Below the pieces are notes generated by a model that was given only the letters and a program-made list of their open reading frames with translations, did not search any database and was not told the origin of the DNA. The translations under genes and the position numbers were made by a program. From positions 1-64,000 of the forward strand of contig NZ_CAUM01000040.1 in NCBI RefSeq assembly GCF_000350085.1: a DNA stretch of 64,000 nucleotides, given 5' to 3'. Source of the stretch: Mesorhizobium metallidurans STM 2683 (lineage in GTDB: Bacteria > Pseudomonadota > Alphaproteobacteria > Rhizobiales > Rhizobiaceae). Below are positions 61,376 to 64,000 of the stretch, piece after piece (positions within the stretch are counted from its first letter, which is position 1; every line of letters starts with the position of its first letter).

Positions 61376-62875
61376 GTGACGATGGAGGCGAAAAGCATGC
61401 GGCATGTTTGGGGTCTTGTTCAGGCGATCGGCAGCTTCGGCAGGGATCGTGGCGGAAACTTTGCTGTTCTGTTCGGCGTTGTCGGTTCGGTTCTGGCGCT
61501 GGGCGCCGGCTTTGCCGTCAATGTCTCGCAGCTCTACAACGCCAGATCGAGCCTGCAAGGCGTGGTCGACGCGGCGGTAACCTCGACGGCGCGCGACCTG
61601 ACGACCGGTGTCATCAAGGAGGCCGACGCCAACAAATCGGTGCAGGCCTTCCTCGACGCCAACAGCACGGCCGGCATCCTGCAGGCCGACCAGATCGTCC
61701 TGGACAAGCTGACGGTCGACAGGACCGCCAATACGGTCCGGGCGGACGCCCATGTCGATGTCGGCCTCTATTTCCCGATCTTCGGCCTGGACAGCGCACG
61801 GCGCGTCACCGCGTCCACCACTGCGCTCTATTCGGACAAGACGGTCGAGGTGGCGATGATGCTCGACATCACGGGGTCCATGAAAAAGAGCGGCAAGAAA
61901 GACAAGATCGGTGATCTGAAAGCAGCGGCGAAAAACGCCGTCCAGACGATGCTTCAGAACCAGGATCCGAAGACCCCCCGCATCCGCGTCGCGCTTGTGC
62001 CTTATGCATCCGCCGTGAACGTCGGCAAGCTGGCGGAAAACGTCTATGCCGAGAAGCAGGGGGGCTCCGACCTGCCGCCCGTCGCCGGCAGCTCGCTTCT
62101 CGTCGCCAAGACGGGCAACAAGCTGCTGCCGTCCTTCAGCGACTACATCTCCATTGTTAGCGCCGCGATGCCTCGCCCCGATGATTGCGCCACGGAGCGC
62201 AAGGACAAAAACGGCGATCCGGATTTTAGCGCCGACGGCCCCGACACGGTCCGCACGAACAGCAATGGCAAGAAATATTATGCCTTGGTCAACCGGGACG
62301 ATCATCTGGGTGGCGGAGGAATGAACAAGTGCCCTGATGCGGCGGTGATCCCGCTGACCGCCGATTCCGGCGCGTTGCTTGGTTCGATCGACGACTTCCG
62401 GGCCGATGGTTATACGGCCGGCGCGATCGCCATTCAGTGGACCTACTATATGCTGTCGCCGCAATGGCGCGCGGCGATCAAGAATGCCGGTCTCGGCAGC
62501 GGCCCCTCGGATACCAATGCGAAGAAGATTGCCAAGGTCGCGATCCTGATGACCGATGGCCAGTTCAATACAGCCTTCGCCGGCGCCGGGGGCAGCTACA
62601 ACAGCCAGGGCAATCTGGCGCGCGGCAACGCTGAAACGCTATGCGGCAACATGAAAAGTGACGGCATCGAGATTTTCACCATCGGCTTCGATCTCAACGA
62701 CAAGGATATGTCGGCAACCGAGCGGGATCAGGCAAAGGCGGTGCTGAAGGACTGTTCGTCGAAGGACGCCTCCGCCACCAACAGACACTATTTCGAGGTG
62801 TCCACCGGAGTAGAATTGGATGCCGCCTTTCAGGAAATCATCCGAAATACCGAAAAGGTTGCACTCACCCAGTAA
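61376..62875 (+). CDS. TadG-like protein with vWA domain
   Basis: The 499-residue protein has the TadE/G-like start (FGRDRGGNFAVLFGVVGSVL with one membrane helix near residues 26-48, then the conserved Gly/Asn 'NVSQLYNARSSLQGVVDAA' region). A von Willebrand A domain follows, with metal-ion site MLDITGSMKKSG near 162 and ILMTDGQFN near 391. Such proteins are pseudopilin-like factors of Flp/Tad pilus loci, but no other tad genes are in this window. The start GTG 61376 or ATG 61382 cannot be separated on sequence. A terminator follows at 62889. Confidence 0.88.
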   Translation: MTMEAKSMRHVWGLVQAIGSFGRDRGGNFAVLFGVVGSVLALGAGFAVNVSQLYNARSSLQGVVDAAVTSTARDLTTGVIKEADANKSVQAFLDANSTAGILQADQIVLDKLTVDRTANTVRADAHVDVGLYFPIFGLDSARRVTASTTALYSDKTVEVAMMLDITGSMKKSGKKDKIGDLKAAAKNAVQTMLQNQDPKTPRIRVALVPYASAVNVGKLAENVYAEKQGGSDLPPVAGSSLLVAKTGNKLLPSFSDYISIVSAAMPRPDDCATERKDKNGDPDFSADGPDTVRTNSNGKKYYALVNRDDHLGGGGMNKCPDAAVIPLTADSGALLGSIDDFRADGYTAGAIAIQWTYYMLSPQWRAAIKNAGLGSGPSDTNAKKIAKVAILMTDGQFNTAFAGAGGSYNSQGNLARGNAETLCGNMKSDGIEIFTIGFDLNDKDMSATERDQAKAVLKDCSSKDASATNRHYFEVSTGVELDAAFQEIIRNTEKVALTQ

Positions 62876-62888
62876 TCAGCAAACGGAA

Positions 62889-62921
62889 AAGGCCGCCGCT
62901 TCTTTCGAAGCCGGCGGCCTT
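62889..62921. terminator. Bidirectional terminator hairpin
   Basis: AAGGCCGCCG...CTTC and GAAGCCGGCGGCCTT form a 14-base stem with a one-base bulge and a TTTC loop. On the minus strand it is followed by TTTTCC, on the plus strand by TTCCGTGTTT. It ends the TadG-like transcript and could end the small minus-strand ORF at 62991-63062. Confidence 0.75.
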
Positions 62922-62990
62922 CCGTGTTTCCGTCCATGGCGCGGCTCATTGGCAGCGACGCTTCACGTCGCCCGCCGCGCATCTCGCGCC

Positions 62991-63062
62991 TTAACGGGAA
63001 GACTGCTTCCCGAAAGTGCAATCCGCTGAGGCCACGTTCTGGAAAACGAAATCACTCGACAT
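62991..63062 (-). CDS. 23-residue ORF with full-length Shine-Dalgarno
   Basis: Read on the minus strand, AAAGGAGGTGATCC stands four bases before an ATG that opens a 23-codon frame (MSSDFVFQNVASADCTFGKQ, SSR, TAA). The 14-base stretch is complementary to the whole 3' end of 16S rRNA, much longer than usual ribosome binding sites. The product is soluble, with a Cys and no membrane segment; it matches no family I know. Its transcript would end at the hairpin at 62889-62921. In the 372 bases between the TadG-like and cfa genes this is the only candidate gene. Confidence 0.45.
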   Translation of the reverse strand: MSSDFVFQNVASADCTFGKQSSR

Positions 63063-63247
63063 CGGATCACCTCCTTTCGATTTGTTGAACACACCCTCAT
63101 GATGGTGTGCGCCGCAGCAAATGGCAAGGCGTCCTGTTGAAAAAGCCGCATGTGATGTTTTTCGGCACCGGCGCGGGTTGCGGTCCACCGGCCAACCGGA
63201 CAACATTGTCGCATTGACCGTCGGCACCCGGCGCATCGGGGAAGGAA

Positions 63248-64000
63248 ATGGAAGCCAGCAACAAGGCGGCACGGATCGTCCGAACGGTCATCGAAACGCT
63301 GGAACCGGGTTTTGCGGTCAGGCTGTGGACCGGCGAGCGGATCGGGCCCGCCACCGGCCCGGTGCTCACCATCAACGACCAGGATATCGTCTGGCAGGTG
63401 GTCCGCCGGCCCTCCTTGTCGACGCTGATCGAGATGTGGATCTCCAAGGCGATCGACGTCGAAGACGGATCGCTGTTCGACTTCTATGCCTTGCCTTCGC
63501 AAGGCAAGCTGCGCACCAAGCTCAAGACATTGCCGAAGCTCGCGGTCCTGCGCGACCTGCCTGCCGTACTGTTTTCAAGAAAGCAGATGACGACGCGGAC
63601 GGACCTTTCCGGCAGTAACCCTTTCGTCAGCGGTTCGAACAGGCAAGCGATCCAGCACCATTATGACATTTCGAACGCCTTCTACCGGCTCTTCCTGGAC
63701 GAGCGCATGGTCTATAGCTGCGGCTACTTCACCGATTTCGCCAACGGCATCGACCAGGCGCAGAAGGACAAGCTCGATCATATCTGCCGCAAGCTCAGGC
63801 TGAAGCCCGGCGAGAGGCTGCTCGACATCGGCTGCGGCTGGGGCGCGATGCTCATCCATGCGGCGAAAAATTACGGCGTTACCGGCCACGGCGTCTCGCT
63901 GTCGGAAGCCCAGACCGCGCTTGCGCGCGAGCGCATCCGCGCCGAAGGTCTGGAGGACCGCATCACCATCGAGATAAAATCCTATGCCGAACTCACCGGC
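63248..64000 (+). CDS. cfa: Cyclopropane-fatty-acyl-phospholipid synthase (3' end cut)
   Basis: The visible 251 codons, cut by the window end, start MEASNKAARIVRTVIETLEP. The N-terminal lipid-binding part has GRDE-like and QHHYDISNAFYRLFLDERMV near residue 136, and the SAM site reads LLDIGCGWGAMLIH near 196. The enzyme transfers a methylene group from SAM to unsaturated phospholipid acyl chains. GAAGGAAATGG gives a moderate Shine-Dalgarno. Another SAM-dependent enzyme of the CFA family is possible but less likely. Confidence 0.92.
   Translation, partial: MEASNKAARIVRTVIETLEPGFAVRLWTGERIGPATGPVLTINDQDIVWQVVRRPSLSTLIEMWISKAIDVEDGSLFDFYALPSQGKLRTKLKTLPKLAVLRDLPAVLFSRKQMTTRTDLSGSNPFVSGSNRQAIQHHYDISNAFYRLFLDERMVYSCGYFTDFANGIDQAQKDKLDHICRKLRLKPGERLLDIGCGWGAMLIHAAKNYGVTGHGVSLSEAQTALARERIRAEGLEDRITIEIKSYAELTG

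Noticed and set aside
63062..63078. 16S rRNA gene fragment
   Set aside because: The plus-strand match to the rRNA 3' end is only about 15 bases and no upstream rRNA sequence is present; a Shine-Dalgarno on the minus strand explains it.

Overview
The window reads as a chromosomal segment of a GC-rich alphaproteobacterium of the order Rhizobiales, most likely Mesorhizobium or a close relative. The basis is the 180 kDa NAD-glutamate dehydrogenase, the htpX-rsmB-heparinase-purH cluster, a rhizobial-style RpiR/ABC/polyol dehydrogenase operon, a TadG-like vWA protein, and dense mosaic palindromic repeats of the rhizobial type between genes. The genus is inferred from gene content, not from a marker gene. 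There are no rRNA genes, phage modules, transposases or CRISPR arrays; there is one tRNA (Ala, anticodon CGC).

Layout. 0-2.5 kb: a VOC protein, a lipoprotein, an EamA exporter and a broken VOC tail. 2.5-5.5 kb: a two-gene restriction-modification system of the BsuBI/PstI type, the clearest accessory module. 5.5-16.3 kb: a sugar or polyol uptake and catabolism operon on the minus strand (RpiR regulator, SDR, mannitol-dehydrogenase-family enzyme, TIM-barrel isomerase, periplasmic binding protein, ABC ATPase, two permeases), with a divergent Gfo/Idh/MocA oxidoreductase that looks frameshifted at its start. 16.3-22.5 kb: a decaying region with a lipoprotein, a DUF4010 membrane protein, a multiply damaged trxC pseudogene, the last ~37 codons of a multicopper oxidase, an acyltransferase-SGNH protein and small proteins. 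22.7-29.2 kb: tRNA-Ala, YggT, DUF167, an M3 peptidase, a beta-carbonic anhydrase, DUF429 and PdxY. 29.3-32.5 kb: lemA with three TPM-domain genes, two of them a homogenised tandem duplication. 32.9-43.8 kb: GNAT, pyrophosphatase, a TetR/MFS divergent pair with twin operators, PhoD, TypA and small enzymes. 43.9-52.7 kb: NAD-glutamate dehydrogenase, a TonB-dependent siderophore receptor and a UMF1-family MFS protein. 52.9-64 kb: purH, heparinase-like protein, rsmB, htpX, an SDHAF4-like assembly factor, a HAD phosphatase, a transglutaminase-like protein, a TadG-like protein, a 23-codon ORF with a full-length Shine-Dalgarno, and the start of a cyclopropane fatty acid synthase.

The strongest second-look items are: the restriction-modification insert, whose nuclease tail runs antisense through a permease end; inverted repeats that punctuate the sugar operon, two of them flanking the binding-protein gene; nested repeats, with one family inserted in the loop of another at three places; a TPM gene whose start codon lies inside a repeat; and the tiny ORF preceded by an exact complement of the 16S rRNA 3' end.
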